Below, piece by piece: positions 1-8,778 of a stretch of 64,000 nt of DNA. Location: NCBI GenBank assembly GCA_020635455.1, contig JACJZT010000006.1:1-64000 (forward strand), given 5' to 3'. The stretch is from Flavobacteriales bacterium. Its GTDB lineage: Bacteria; Bacteroidota; Bacteroidia; NS11-12g; UBA9320. The first letter of the stretch is position 1, and each line of letters begins with the position of its first letter. Below the pieces are notes generated by a model, which did not search any database, had not been told where the DNA came from, and worked only from the letters and a program-made list of their open reading frames with translations. The translations under genes were made by a program, and so were the position numbers.

Positions 1-1
1 C

Positions 2-298
2 GTAGAGGGTCAGAAAAGCGGAAAGCATTATGCACCGGAAAATAAAACTGAAGAAAAGCTGGTTGAAATTTGGAAAGAGATCATGGACATGGAAAGGATT
101 GGTACCAGAGATAATTTCTTTGAAATTGGAGGAAACTCCCTGATGGCTTTAAGAATAATTTCAAGGGTCAATCTAGAGTTTGGTGTAGAAATTGAAATCG
201 TAGAGTTGATACAAATGCCAAGGATCTTTGAATTATCCTTATTCATTGATCGAAAAAGATTTTCCATTGATAAAAATAAAACCTCAGAATCAAATTAA
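2..298 (+). CDS. Nonribosomal peptide synthetase, C-terminal carrier domain (partial)
   Basis: The reading frame is open from the left edge, so this is the 3' end of a longer gene. The visible 98 residues form a peptidyl/acyl carrier domain: a helix with the start motif YAPENKTEEKL, then DNFFEIGGNSLMALRI, whose GGNSL serine is the expected 4'-phosphopantetheine attachment site, then the last helices. The protein stops about 20 residues after the domain, with no thioesterase or reductase following, so the product would have to be released by a separate enzyme or passed to another module. The internal ATG at 83 is not the true start. A free-standing carrier protein is possible, but the lead-in resembles the linker after an adenylation domain. 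Family is clear; the substrate cannot be told. Confidence 0.85.
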   Translation, partial: VEGQKSGKHYAPENKTEEKLVEIWKEIMDMERIGTRDNFFEIGGNSLMALRIISRVNLEFGVEIEIVELIQMPRIFELSLFIDRKRFSIDKNKTSESN

Positions 299-319
299 AA
301 TAGTTTCAATTAATGAAAG

Positions 320-327
320 TATTTTTG
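320..327 (+). promoter_or_regulatory. Bacteroidetes -7 box (TATTTTTG) before the ATPase cluster
   Basis: TATTTTTG matches the Bacteroidetes -7 consensus TAnnTTTG exactly. It lies 15 bases before the ATG at 343 and inside the reading frame that would begin at 313, which argues for the later start. No clear -33 TTG is seen at the right distance. Confidence 0.5.
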
Positions 328-342
328 CAGCCCGGTCTAACG

Positions 343-741
343 ATGTCTGCATATCATAAAAAATTAATACAGCTAACCTTTATTTGTGCAGGAATTTTGT
401 TTGTTGCCGATGCAAGTGGTAAAACATCCATTGGGTGGATAGGTTGGGTAGCATTAGGCTTTTTTGTTTTACTGACACTTGCCCTGAATTCTCTTTCGAT
501 GAAGGCTAAGGAAAAAAACAACTCAAGATTTGTAACCGGCATGATGGGTACAACAGGATTGAGGATGCTTTCTTGCATAATTTTTATACTGATTTATTGG
601 ATTTTGGCAGGTAAAAGAGACCTGTATTTCATCGGTTATTTTTTTATTTTATATTTATTTTTCACAATGTTTGAAATTTTGTTTTTAGTGCATAAATTGC
701 GCGCTGATAAAAAGGATGAAGTTAAATCTGAAACTAACTGA
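343..741 (+). CDS. Small membrane protein upstream of atpB (AtpI-like position)
   Basis: A protein of 132 residues with four hydrophobic segments and a charged C-terminus (KLRADKKDEVK). It sits just upstream of atpB, where many bacteria, Bacteroidetes included, encode small AtpI/AtpZ-type membrane proteins linked to assembly of the ATPase membrane sector. I recognise the position and architecture but not a diagnostic AtpI motif, so the link is inferred from context. I chose ATG 343 (MSAYHKK) over the ATG at 313 because a consensus -7 promoter box overlaps the extra codons. Its end runs up to the atpB leader with no terminator between, so co-transcription with the atp genes is likely. Confidence 0.6.
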   Translation: MSAYHKKLIQLTFICAGILFVADASGKTSIGWIGWVALGFFVLLTLALNSLSMKAKEKNNSRFVTGMMGTTGLRMLSCIIFILIYWILAGKRDLYFIGYFFILYLFFTMFEILFLVHKLRADKKDEVKSETN

Positions 742-769
742 AAAAGAGGCAATTACAATTAAAGTATCC

Positions 770-1918
770 ATGATAAAAAATCTATTTGTCATACTTTTTA
801 CGCTTTTTTCAAGCATTATTTATGCTTCAGATGATGCTTCACACAAGTCTGATACCTCAGCTTCAGAAGGAAATCACGAAAATCACGAAACAAAATTTGA
901 CGCCGGTGAATTCATAACGCATCACATTGCGGATGCCCATGAAATTCATTTTTTTACTTTGAACGAAGGGACCGATCATGAAAAACATTTTACCATTTAT
1001 CTTCCGGTAATTGTGAATACCGGCTCTGGTTTGGAAATGTTTTCCGCCTCACATTTTTATCACAACAAACACAATGTTGAGGTTAATGGAAAGCATAAGC
1101 ATTATTTTACCTACAACGATTTGGTTCTTTTTGAGGAGCAGATTTACAAAGCATCGGGTATAGAAGGAATTCAGTTTGATGAAGCGGGAAAAATCACCAA
1201 TCAATCTTTAACGGATTTTTCACCAACAAAAAGTGTAATTGGTTTATTTCTTACAGGCATCATCTTATTGCTTTTATTCGGCAGTGCAGCAAAAAAATAT
1301 AAAAGCCGTCCAAATACTGCGCCTAAAGGTCTTCAGAACTTACTCGAACCCTTAGTGATCTTTGTCAGAGACGACATTGCCATCCCTTCAATTGGAAAAG
1401 AGCACGGTCATAGATTTACTCCATTCTTATTGACCACCTTTTTCTTTATTTGGCTTGCAAACATTCTTGGACTTGTGCCCTTTTTCGGAGGTTTTAACAT
1501 TATGGGTACCCTGGGAGTAACACTGGTTCTTGCAACTTTAGTGTTTATCATTACCACAATAAACGGGAAGGCATATTATTGGTCGCATATTTTCTGGCCT
1601 CATGGCGTGCCACTTCCTATAAAATTCATTTTGGTACCTATCGAAATTGTTCAGATCTTCATGAAGCCATTGGTATTGATGATACGATTAACCGCTAACA
1701 TTACTGCCGGGCACATTATTATACTGGCATTTACCTGTTTGGTATTTATTTTCGGACAGCAGAATGTGGGTGCCGGATACGGGGTTGGGGTCGGATCCGT
1801 TTTGTTCATGATCTTTATGTATTTTATTGAATTGCTCGTGGTTTTTCTACAGGCATATGTTTTTACACTATTAACAGCATTGTATTTTGGTGCGGCATTG
1901 GAAAAACCTCATCACTAA
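770..1918 (+). CDS. atpB: F0F1 ATP synthase subunit a
   Basis: Subunit a forms the proton half-channels next to the c-ring in the inner membrane. The protein is 382 residues, longer than the roughly 270 of E. coli, because of an N-terminal extension usual in Bacteroidetes: a cleavable-looking signal segment (MIKNLFVILFTLFSSIIYA) followed by a histidine-rich region with many HH and HE pairs. The core carries the key arginine in MIRLTANITAGH, at about residue 306, which corresponds to the essential channel arginine of E. coli. I chose ATG 770, at the signal peptide, over the in-frame ATG at 716, which lies inside the preceding gene. Followed by atpE after 45 bases. Confidence 0.95.
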   Translation: MIKNLFVILFTLFSSIIYASDDASHKSDTSASEGNHENHETKFDAGEFITHHIADAHEIHFFTLNEGTDHEKHFTIYLPVIVNTGSGLEMFSASHFYHNKHNVEVNGKHKHYFTYNDLVLFEEQIYKASGIEGIQFDEAGKITNQSLTDFSPTKSVIGLFLTGIILLLLFGSAAKKYKSRPNTAPKGLQNLLEPLVIFVRDDIAIPSIGKEHGHRFTPFLLTTFFFIWLANILGLVPFFGGFNIMGTLGVTLVLATLVFIITTINGKAYYWSHIFWPHGVPLPIKFILVPIEIVQIFMKPLVLMIRLTANITAGHIIILAFTCLVFIFGQQNVGAGYGVGVGSVLFMIFMYFIELLVVFLQAYVFTLLTALYFGAALEKPHH

Positions 1919-1963
1919 AAATTAAATAACATTACTTAAACAAAAATAAATTTATAAATAAAC

Positions 1964-2212
1964 ATGGAATTATTAGCAATTTTACTTGAAACAGTTTCTA
2001 CAGGTACAGGATTAGCCGCTCTAGGTGCAGGTGTTGCAGCCGTTGGAGCTGGTATTGGTGTTGGTCGAATTGGTGGTTCGGCTTTGGAAGCCATGGCTCG
2101 TCAGCCTGAATTAATTGGAGACCTACGTGCAAACATGATTGTTGCTGCTGCCCTTGTAGAAGGTGTTGCTTTATTTGCGATCATTATTTGCCTTTTGGTA
2201 GTTTTCAAGTAA
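1964..2212 (+). CDS. atpE: F0F1 ATP synthase subunit c
   Basis: The proteolipid that oligomerises into the rotating c-ring. It has 82 residues and two membrane helices joined by the polar loop ARQPE (residues 45-49). The first helix has the expected run of small residues (GAGVAAVGAGIGVG). The ion-carrying carboxylate is Glu66 in ALVEGVALFA. The Gln and Thr/Ser residues that mark sodium-binding rings are not seen around it, so proton coupling is the simpler reading. Length and order are normal for the operon. A stem-loop follows at 2225-2248. Confidence 0.97.
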   Translation: MELLAILLETVSTGTGLAALGAGVAAVGAGIGVGRIGGSALEAMARQPELIGDLRANMIVAAALVEGVALFAIIICLLVVFK

Positions 2213-2224
2213 TTAAAAACAAAA

Positions 2225-2248
2225 AGCCTTTTCAGCAATGATAAGGCT
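2225..2248 (+). promoter_or_regulatory. Stem-loop between atpE and atpF
   Basis: AGCCTT (2225-2230) and AAGGCT (2243-2248) form a perfect six-base-pair stem with a 12-base loop, in a 65-base gap between atpE and atpF. No T-run follows, so it is not a standard terminator. It could act as an mRNA processing or stabilising element that keeps atpE at a higher level than the downstream genes, which the c-ring needs. Function is inferred. Confidence 0.4.
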
Positions 2249-2277
2249 AAACTTTAACGCCTTAATAGTATTAATAT

Positions 2278-2766
2278 ATGTTATCAGCCGGATTAGGTAC
2301 CATTTTTTGGACATCTGTTGCGTTTTTATCAGTACTTTTTTTACTGAAGAAAATGGCGTGGGGTCCCATTCTTAAATCTCTTAAAGAAAGAGAGGATTTT
2401 ATTGCTGACTCTATTAAATCGGCCGAAAATGCTAACGAGCAACTTTCACTGATGAAGGCCGATAATGAAAAATTATTGGCTGAAGCCAGAGCTGAACGTG
2501 AGAAAATTCTCAAAGAAGCCAGGGATATGGGTGAGGACATTGTCGCCAAAGCAAAAAAGGTTTCTGTTGAAGAACAGCAAAGGATCATGGCTAAAGCCAA
2601 AGAAGAAATTGAAAATGAAAAGACCGCTGCAATTGCTGAGTTAAAAACTCAGGTGGTGTCTTTGAGCATTCAAATGGCTGAAACTCTTCTGAAAAAAGAG
2701 TTCGAAAACAAAGAACAGCAATCTAAGTTGGTTGAGGATAATTTAAAGACCGCTGCACTGAACTGA
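2278..2766 (+). CDS. atpF: F0F1 ATP synthase subunit b
   Basis: The peripheral stalk subunit, 162 residues. One N-terminal membrane helix (about residues 5-24) is followed by the short cytosolic lead WGPILKSLKERE and then a long charged helix rich in Ala, Glu and Lys that forms the dimeric stator coiled coil. The C-terminal part should bind subunit delta. Length is typical. It begins 65 bases after atpE and ends one base before atpH, which suggests coupled translation with delta. Confidence 0.95.
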   Translation: MLSAGLGTIFWTSVAFLSVLFLLKKMAWGPILKSLKEREDFIADSIKSAENANEQLSLMKADNEKLLAEARAEREKILKEARDMGEDIVAKAKKVSVEEQQRIMAKAKEEIENEKTAAIAELKTQVVSLSIQMAETLLKKEFENKEQQSKLVEDNLKTAALN

Positions 2767-2767
2767 T

Positions 2768-3301
2768 ATGTCTGAATTAAGAATTGCTTACAGATACGCC
2801 AAATCAATTGTTGAACTGGCAGGTTCACAAGGAAAATTGGATGAGGTTTATTCCGATATTCAGTCTTTCCATGATGTTGCTAAGGAAAACCATGATCTGG
2901 TTAGCATGCTAAACAGTCCCGTGATCAAGGCAGAGTCAAAGTTGTCAATTCTTAAGAGTGTATTTAAGAACTCTCAACCCTTATTTCAGTTGTTTATTGA
3001 AAAAGTTGTAGATGCAAAAAGGGAAAATCATCTTCCTGAAATAGCTTCTCAGTTTATTCAGATCTACAACAATAAGAAGGGTATAGCCACGGCAACGGTT
3101 ACCTCTGCTATGCCTTTATCCGAAGCAAATCTTAATAATATTAAGGAATATATAGCAAAAAAAATAAACAAGCCTCATGTTAAACTTTCTGTTAAAACGG
3201 ATCCTACAATAGTAGGCGGTCTGATAATAAACTACGAAGATAAATTGCTTGACATGAGCATTCGAAATGAATTACATAAATTAAAACAATTCTTAAACTA
3301 A
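2768..3301 (+). CDS. atpH: F0F1 ATP synthase subunit delta
   Basis: The delta subunit (OSCP family), 177 residues, joins the peripheral stalk to the top of the alpha/beta hexamer. The N-terminal helical domain begins [16 protein letters not shown] and the C-terminal domain ends with the family signature around [21 protein letters not shown]. It starts one base after atpF and lies ten bases before atpA, in the standard order b-delta-alpha-gamma. Confidence 0.95.
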   Translation: MSELRIAYRYAKSIVELAGSQGKLDEVYSDIQSFHDVAKENHDLVSMLNSPVIKAESKLSILKSVFKNSQPLFQLFIEKVVDAKRENHLPEIASQFIQIYNNKKGIATATVTSAMPLSEANLNNIKEYIAKKINKPHVKLSVKTDPTIVGGLIINYEDKLLDMSIRNELHKLKQFLN

Positions 3302-3311
3302 TAAATATAAA

Positions 3312-4892
3312 ATGGCCCAAATAAGACCAGATGAAGTTTCATCCATTATTCGCGAACAGCTTTCCAACTATAAAACAGCTGCGGAACTTGAAGAAGTAGG
3401 TACTGTTTTACAGGTAGGGGACGGTATTGCAAGGATCTATGGATTAACAAAAGTAAAGTCAGGAGAATTAATTGAATTCGACGGTGGACTAAAAGGCATT
3501 GTTCTTAACCTTGAAGAAGACAATGTTGGAGCTGTATTATTAGGAAGCAGTGAAGGGGTTAAGGAAGGGGATACAGTTAAACGAACAAATAGGATCGCGT
3601 CAATCGAAGTGGGTAACGGTATGTTGGGCAGAGTTGTAAATACTCTTGGACAGCCTATCGATGGTAAAGGTCCGATAACCGGTGAACTTTATGAAATGCC
3701 AATTGAAAGAAAAGCACCGGGAGTGCTTTTTCGTGAGCCCGTAAAAGAACCATTGCAATCAGGTATTAAAGCTATCGACGCAATGATTCCGGTTGGAAGA
3801 GGTCAAAGAGAGTTAATTATCGGTGACCGTCAAACCGGTAAAACAGCAGTAGCGATCGATACGATCATAAATCAAAAAGAGTTTTATGAAAAAGGCAATC
3901 CTGTTTATTGCATTTATGTTGCGATCGGACAGAAGGCATCCACGGTAAAACAAGTTGTAAAATCCCTTGAAGACAAAGGTGCAATGAGCTATACAGTAGT
4001 TGTTGCAGCTACAGCTGCTGATCCTGCGCCGCTTCAGTTCTATGCTCCTATGGCCGGTGCGGCAATCGGAGAATTCTTTAGAGATCAGGGGCTTCCTGCT
4101 TTGGTGGTTTATGATGATTTGTCGAAACAGGCGGTTGCTTACAGAGAGGTTTCACTTCTTTTGAAACGACCTCCCGGACGTGAGGCTTATCCCGGTGATG
4201 TATTTTATTTGCATTCAAGACTACTTGAAAGAGCATGTAAATTAAATAGTACCGACGCAATCACTTCACAAATGAATGACTTGCCGGAAAGCATCAAACA
4301 TCTTGTAAAAGGTGGTGGTTCACTTACAGCACTTCCAATTATTGAGACTCAGGCTGGTGATGTTTCGGCTTATATTCCTACAAACGTAATTTCTATTACG
4401 GACGGACAGATATTCCTTGAAAGTAATTTATTCAACTCCGGTGTGCGTCCTGCTATCAACGTTGGTATTTCTGTATCAAGGGTTGGTGGTAATGCGCAAA
4501 TCAAGTCAATGAAAAAAGTTGCCGGTACCTTAAAGTTAGATCAGGCTCAATACAGAGAATTGGAAGCCTTTGCCAAATTTGGTTCCGACCTTGACGCAGC
4601 AACCAAATCAGTACTTGAAAAAGGTGCAAGGAACGTTGAAGTTCTAAAGCAGGCTCAATATTCACCCTTAAGGGTTGAACAACAAACTGCTATTATTTAT
4701 TTGGGAAGTAAAGGTCTTTTATCCAAAGTTCCCGTAAATAAGATCAGGGAATTTGAAGAAGAGTATTTGCAGGTTCTTGAAAGTAAGCATAAATCAACGC
4801 TTGATGAACTTGCCAAGGGTAAAATTGATGAATCGATCACTTCTGTATTAGAATCAGTTGGTGAAAGTTTGTCATCTTCTTATTCCAACTAA
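3312..4892 (+). CDS. atpA: F0F1 ATP synthase subunit alpha
   Basis: The non-catalytic nucleotide-binding subunit of F1, 526 residues. It has the N-terminal beta-barrel, then the Walker A motif GDRQTGKT at residues 171-178, a Walker B region around LVVYDDLS and the family signature region near the C-terminal half of the nucleotide domain ([11 protein letters not shown]). The C-terminal helical domain is full length. The spacing of ten bases from atpH and 18 to atpG supports a single operon. The catalytic beta subunit and epsilon are not present nearby, as is common in Bacteroidetes, where atpD-atpC form a separate locus. Confidence 0.98.
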   Translation: MAQIRPDEVSSIIREQLSNYKTAAELEEVGTVLQVGDGIARIYGLTKVKSGELIEFDGGLKGIVLNLEEDNVGAVLLGSSEGVKEGDTVKRTNRIASIEVGNGMLGRVVNTLGQPIDGKGPITGELYEMPIERKAPGVLFREPVKEPLQSGIKAIDAMIPVGRGQRELIIGDRQTGKTAVAIDTIINQKEFYEKGNPVYCIYVAIGQKASTVKQVVKSLEDKGAMSYTVVVAATAADPAPLQFYAPMAGAAIGEFFRDQGLPALVVYDDLSKQAVAYREVSLLLKRPPGREAYPGDVFYLHSRLLERACKLNSTDAITSQMNDLPESIKHLVKGGGSLTALPIIETQAGDVSAYIPTNVISITDGQIFLESNLFNSGVRPAINVGISVSRVGGNAQIKSMKKVAGTLKLDQAQYRELEAFAKFGSDLDAATKSVLEKGARNVEVLKQAQYSPLRVEQQTAIIYLGSKGLLSKVPVNKIREFEEEYLQVLESKHKSTLDELAKGKIDESITSVLESVGESLSSSYSN

Positions 4893-4910
4893 AAAACAAA
4901 TTAAAGCAGA

Positions 4911-5795
4911 ATGGCTAATTTAAAGGAAGTCAGAACACGGATAAGTTCAACCATTAGTACACAGCAGATCACAAAAGCCATGAAGCTTGTTTCTGCTACT
5001 AAATTGAAAAAGGCTCAAAATGCAATTTTGCAAATGCGCCCTTATGCAGAAAAACTTCAATCAATTCTGGCCAATTTATCCTCTTCTGCAGACGATATGG
5101 ATTTGAAAGTTTATTTCAAACCCAGACCACTTAAAAACGTACTGATAATTGTCATTACCTCTGACCGGGGTTTGTGCGGACCGTTTAACGCAAATGTTAT
5201 CAAAACCACTTCTTCAGTTATCAATCTTATGTTTAAGGATCTGAACCCTAAAAACATTCATTTAAAGTTTATGGGAAAAAAGGGTTTTGATTACTTTAAA
5301 TCATCAGCCTTTCAGCTGGATACAGTTCATAAGGAAATATTCTCCGAGCTTACCTCTGAAAATGTATTTAATGTAGGTGACGAAATAATAAACGATTTTA
5401 AATCAGGAAAATACGATGAGGTGAGGGTGGTTTACAATCAGTTTAAAAATGCCGCTACTCAAATAATCATGGACGAAAGGGTATTGCCTGTAGATTTGTC
5501 TCATTTAGTGCAGGGTAAACAAGCCGTATCGAACGATTATGTTTTTGAACCGGGTAAGGCTGAGATCCTACAGGAGTTAATTCCAAGAGCCGTTAAAACG
5601 CAATTGTTTAAATGTCTTCTGGATTCTAACGCATCTGAACACGGTGCTCGTATGGTTGCCATGGACAAAGCAACTGAAAATGCCGGTGAGCTTCTTAAAT
5701 CGCTTAGACTGCAATACAATCAGGCACGACAGGCAGCCATTACTACTGAGATCTCTGAGATCGTTGGTGGAGCGGCTGCAATGAGTGAAGCATAA
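4911..5795 (+). CDS. atpG: F0F1 ATP synthase subunit gamma
   Basis: The central rotor shaft, 294 residues. The N-terminal helix starts MANLKEVRTRISSTISTQQITKAMKLVSATKL, the usual family opening, and the C-terminal helix ends in the conserved region ITTEISEIVGGAAAM. The middle Rossmann-like domain includes the family stretch ITSDRGLCGPFN. Last gene of this operon; the next gene is on the opposite strand. The 166-base gap that follows is AT-rich and shows no convincing terminator on the plus strand. Confidence 0.97.
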   Translation: MANLKEVRTRISSTISTQQITKAMKLVSATKLKKAQNAILQMRPYAEKLQSILANLSSSADDMDLKVYFKPRPLKNVLIIVITSDRGLCGPFNANVIKTTSSVINLMFKDLNPKNIHLKFMGKKGFDYFKSSAFQLDTVHKEIFSELTSENVFNVGDEIINDFKSGKYDEVRVVYNQFKNAATQIIMDERVLPVDLSHLVQGKQAVSNDYVFEPGKAEILQELIPRAVKTQLFKCLLDSNASEHGARMVAMDKATENAGELLKSLRLQYNQARQAAITTEISEIVGGAAAMSEA

Positions 5796-5961
5796 CAACT
5801 CTTAAAGAGGTTTACTTCTACTTAAAATTACCTTCTTTTTTCTTTGAAGATTTTTCTTTTACTTTTTAAGTAATCTAAAGACATCTTGTTGTAAAGTATT
5901 TTGGCCCAGGCATCAATGAGATGCTTCTTCTAAAGATCCTCAAAAAATCATCCGGTAAGGA

Positions 5962-6630
5962 TCAATTTTTCCAGATGAATTTAAATAGAACGACGGATAA
6001 ATAAAACAACATCAGGTCCATCAGTCCGAGAACAGCCATGTCTTTATAGATCGACCAGGTTTCGATCCCATCCATGGCTTTTTTTGCCGTTTGAACGGTA
6101 ACCAATAACAAAGGCAGCACAAGCGGCAAACCTAAAACCGAGACAAGAATCGAACTTCCTGAGCTACCGGATGAAGCGCCAATGGCAGATACCATGGTAA
6201 ATACAGTTGACAAACCTATGGTAAACAAAACAGCTACCAAAAGGTATTGAACAGGGTTGCTGATCTTAAAACCCAATACCAAAGAATATACTGCAGCAAA
6301 GATCAGCAAGAGAATCAATGAAATTATTGCATTAAAAACGATCTTGGATATAATTAAACTTTCCGGTTTGCAGATCGAATGATAATATAAAAGCTTGCCT
6401 TCCGATTCCTGAAGAAACCCTTTTGCAATAGAATTAATGGTATTAAAGAGTATCATTAACCAAAACAAGGCATTCCATACAGGAAGTGCCAGACTGTTTA
6501 GACTTAAAAAAATTAAAAATACCGATGTGAACATTTGAACCAGAGTGCCCTGAACTGCAAATTTTAATCTCCATTCCAAAAGGATGAAGAGTCGAATAAA
6601 ATTTAAAACAGTTGGATGTGTATTATTCAA
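5962..6630 (-). CDS. ccmB: Heme exporter protein CcmB
   Basis: An integral membrane protein of 222 residues with about six hydrophobic segments and the general pattern of the CcmB family (permease part of the CcmAB ABC transporter in cytochrome c maturation system I). Family features include the N-terminal EWRLKF stretch, the cytoplasmic loop around ESEGKLLYYH, and the C-terminal region with GLPLVLPLLL. The ATPase CcmA and the other ccm genes are not in this window, so it stands alone here, an arrangement often seen in Bacteroidetes. Its own promoter is likely at 6672-6679. Confidence 0.85.
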   Translation of the reverse strand: MNNTHPTVLNFIRLFILLEWRLKFAVQGTLVQMFTSVFLIFLSLNSLALPVWNALFWLMILFNTINSIAKGFLQESEGKLLYYHSICKPESLIISKIVFNAIISLILLLIFAAVYSLVLGFKISNPVQYLLVAVLFTIGLSTVFTMVSAIGASSGSSGSSILVSVLGLPLVLPLLLVTVQTAKKAMDGIETWSIYKDMAVLGLMDLMLFYLSVVLFKFIWKN

Positions 6631-6671
6631 AATTGAAGGGAATGTGCTGCGGATTTTTTAATTTCGCGGTA

Positions 6672-6679
6672 CAAAAATA
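6672..6679 (-). promoter_or_regulatory. -7 box (TATTTTTG) for ccmB
   Basis: Read on the minus strand this is TATTTTTG, an exact TAnnTTTG match, 41 bases before the ccmB ATG. No convincing -33 TTG is seen at the right distance. It overlaps the region just before the divergent gene at 6687. Confidence 0.4.
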
Positions 6680-6686
6680 TTGATAA

Positions 6687-7154
6687 ATGTTATACCATAT
6701 AAGCAAATTGCACAGAGACGAACAGGAATTGATTAAAAAGGCGCCATTATTGGTAAGTATTCTCATATCCAACGCCGATGGAAAGATCGAACCTGAAGAG
6801 ATAGAGAACAGTGTAAAGCTCATTCATATAAAATCCTTTTCCGAAGCATCCGACATCAGACACCTGTACAAAGAAATCGATCACAATGTAGATGACAGTC
6901 TCAGAGACCTGATCAAAGGATTACCAAGCGATGCTGAAGAAAGAGAGTCAAGGATCAGTAAAGAACTGGAAGGGTTGAATCCCATACTGCGCAAATTGGA
7001 ATATCAGGTAGCTTTAGACTTGTATAAAAGTTTGAAAAACTTTGCTTTTCATGTTGCTCAATCATCCGGAGGCATAATGGGAATGAATAAGGTAAACGAT
7101 CAGGAAAAGGAATTGATCAAATTGCCGATGCTCGAAGAGCCGGTGCGTTCTTAA
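6687..7154 (+). CDS. Conserved hypothetical protein, possible TerB-like helical domain
   Basis: A soluble, mostly helical protein of 155 residues. The stretch LLVSILISNADGKIEPEEIE near residues 22-41 resembles the TerB/TerB-like pattern of a hydrophobic helix, an ADG turn and an acidic E-x-E segment. The rest has no motif I recognise. It has no signal peptide or membrane segment. It ends 23 bases before accC in the same direction, so it may share a transcript with the biotin carboxylase, but a functional link is not known to me. Confidence 0.55.
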   Translation: MLYHISKLHRDEQELIKKAPLLVSILISNADGKIEPEEIENSVKLIHIKSFSEASDIRHLYKEIDHNVDDSLRDLIKGLPSDAEERESRISKELEGLNPILRKLEYQVALDLYKSLKNFAFHVAQSSGGIMGMNKVNDQEKELIKLPMLEEPVRS

Positions 7155-7177
7155 TTTAGCTCATTCTTATCAGGATC

Positions 7178-8647
7178 ATGAAGAAAGTTTTAGTTGCCAA
7201 CAGGGGTGAAATTGCTTTACGCGTTATGCGTACCTGTAAAAAGATGGGCATTAAAACCGTGGCGGTGTATTCTGAAGCTGACCGTTCGGCACTTCATGTA
7301 AAATATGCCGATGAAGCCTTTCTTCTTGGTCCTGCTCCGTCTTCACAATCGTATCTTAAAGGGGATAAGATCATACAAATTTGTCTGGAAAATAATGTTG
7401 ATGCAATCCATCCCGGTTATGGATTTTTATCTGAAAATGCCGGTTTTGCCCAGAAAGTCAAAGAAGCAGGTTTAACACTCATTGGCCCTTCTCCGGAGGC
7501 AATGATCCTCATGGGCAACAAATTATCCGCCAAGGAGGCTGTCAGGGATTACAAGGTTCCGATGGTCCCGGGAATAAACGAGGCCATTTCTGATCTGGCA
7601 CTTGCAAAAAAAACAGCTTCAGAGATCGGGTTTCCCATCTTAATAAAAGCAAGTGCAGGTGGAGGTGGGAAAGGTATGAGAATCGTCCGGAATGAAGAAG
7701 ATTTTGAAGAACAGATGAACCTTGCGGTAAATGAAGCCATAAGTGCTTTTGGTGATGGAGCTGTTTTTATTGAAAAATATGTTGCCGGTCCAAGGCATAT
7801 TGAAATACAGATCCTTGGAGACAATTTCGGAAACATCGTTTACCTGTTTGAAAGAGAGTGCAGTATACAAAGACGTCACCAGAAACTGGTTGAAGAAGCT
7901 CCCTCATCCGTAGTTAACGAAAACCTGAGGAGGCAGATGGGAGAAGCAGCGGTAAATGTTGCCCGAGCTTGCAATTACACGGGTGCCGGTACCGTTGAAT
8001 TTTTAATGGATGAAAATTTAAATTTTTATTTTCTGGAAATGAATACCCGGCTTCAGGTTGAACACCCGGTAACTGAAGAAATTACCGGTTTAGACCTTGT
8101 AAAGGAGCAGATCAGAATAGCAAGGGGAGAAACTCTTGGATATGGTCAGGAAGAATTGAAGATCAATGGTCACGCAATAGAATTGAGAATTTGTGCCGAA
8201 GATCCCGAGGAAAATTTCATACCCAGTATTGGTAAACTGTCGGTATATGAAAAGCCAAAAGGCAAGAACATACGGGTTGACGATTGTATGGAGCAGGGTA
8301 TGGAGATCCCGATCTTTTACGACAATATGATCTCAAAGCTCATAGTATGGGCACCTGATCGGACCGAGGCCATAGAAAGGATGAAAACAGCGATCCGAAA
8401 GTATAAGATCGAAGGAATAAAAACAACTCTTGGTTTCGGTGAATTTGTTATGAATAACAAAGATTTCATTTCAGGCAGTTTCGATACGCACTTCGTTCAA
8501 AATCATTATAAACCGGACGCTCAAAACGAGATAGAGGCAGAGTTGGCTGCCTTGTTTTCCGTATGGTACGATGAACTAAAGAAAACCGAACCGGTGTTAC
8601 CCACCATGGGGTCTAAAAAAGCCTGGTACCTTAAAAGAAAATCTTAG
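7178..8647 (+). CDS. accC: Biotin carboxylase subunit of an acyl-CoA carboxylase
   Basis: Carboxylates the biotin group of a carrier protein with ATP and bicarbonate, the first half-reaction of acetyl- or propionyl-CoA carboxylase. The 489-residue protein has the N-terminal NRGEIA domain, the ATP-grasp glycine loop GGGGKGM (about 161-167), the catalytic region EMNTRLQVEHPVTE and the C-terminal domain. It carries about 40 residues beyond the usual AccC end, a tail ending in GSKKAWYLKRKS. No biotin carrier or carboxyltransferase gene lies beside it, so whether it serves acetyl-CoA or another acyl-CoA carboxylase cannot be decided here; the symbol marks the family. Confidence 0.88.
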   Translation: MKKVLVANRGEIALRVMRTCKKMGIKTVAVYSEADRSALHVKYADEAFLLGPAPSSQSYLKGDKIIQICLENNVDAIHPGYGFLSENAGFAQKVKEAGLTLIGPSPEAMILMGNKLSAKEAVRDYKVPMVPGINEAISDLALAKKTASEIGFPILIKASAGGGGKGMRIVRNEEDFEEQMNLAVNEAISAFGDGAVFIEKYVAGPRHIEIQILGDNFGNIVYLFERECSIQRRHQKLVEEAPSSVVNENLRRQMGEAAVNVARACNYTGAGTVEFLMDENLNFYFLEMNTRLQVEHPVTEEITGLDLVKEQIRIARGETLGYGQEELKINGHAIELRICAEDPEENFIPSIGKLSVYEKPKGKNIRVDDCMEQGMEIPIFYDNMISKLIVWAPDRTEAIERMKTAIRKYKIEGIKTTLGFGEFVMNNKDFISGSFDTHFVQNHYKPDAQNEIEAELAALFSVWYDELKKTEPVLPTMGSKKAWYLKRKS

Positions 8648-8670
8648 GTTGTAATTTGTAAAAATATAAA

Positions 8671-8702
8671 GTGCTGAAAAACAATATTTTGGCACCTTTT
8701 TT
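8671..8702 (+). terminator. Rho-independent terminator after accC
   Basis: A stem from GTGCTGAAA to TTTTGGCAC (8671-8695, nine pairs including two G-U) with a seven-base loop is followed at once by C and a run of seven T. It lies 24 bases after the accC stop codon. Confidence 0.75.
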
Positions 8703-8719
8703 ATTGATTTTTGTACAAT

Positions 8720-8751
8720 TTGACAAACTTTTTTAGAGATTTATAACTTTT
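8720..8751 (+). promoter_or_regulatory. Promoter of the small type IX sorting-domain gene
   Basis: TTG at 8720-8722 and TAACTTTT at 8744-8751 (seven of eight bases of TAnnTTTG) are separated by 21 bases, close to the Bacteroidetes spacing. The start codon follows 27 bases later. A TTGACA/TATAAC reading is also possible but is less likely in this phylum. Confidence 0.5.
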
Positions 8752-8778
8752 TAAATTATAATTGTAAAAAGGATTTTT

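Noticed and set aside
5796..5961. Gap after atpG as a small RNA or gene
   Set aside because: AT-rich, with no frame longer than a few codons and only a weak GATCCT/AGGATC repeat at its right end.
8720..8749. TTGACA / TATAAC sigma-70 type promoter
   Set aside because: Fits by chance in AT-rich DNA; the TTG-N21-TAACTTTT reading suits this phylum better and uses the same region.
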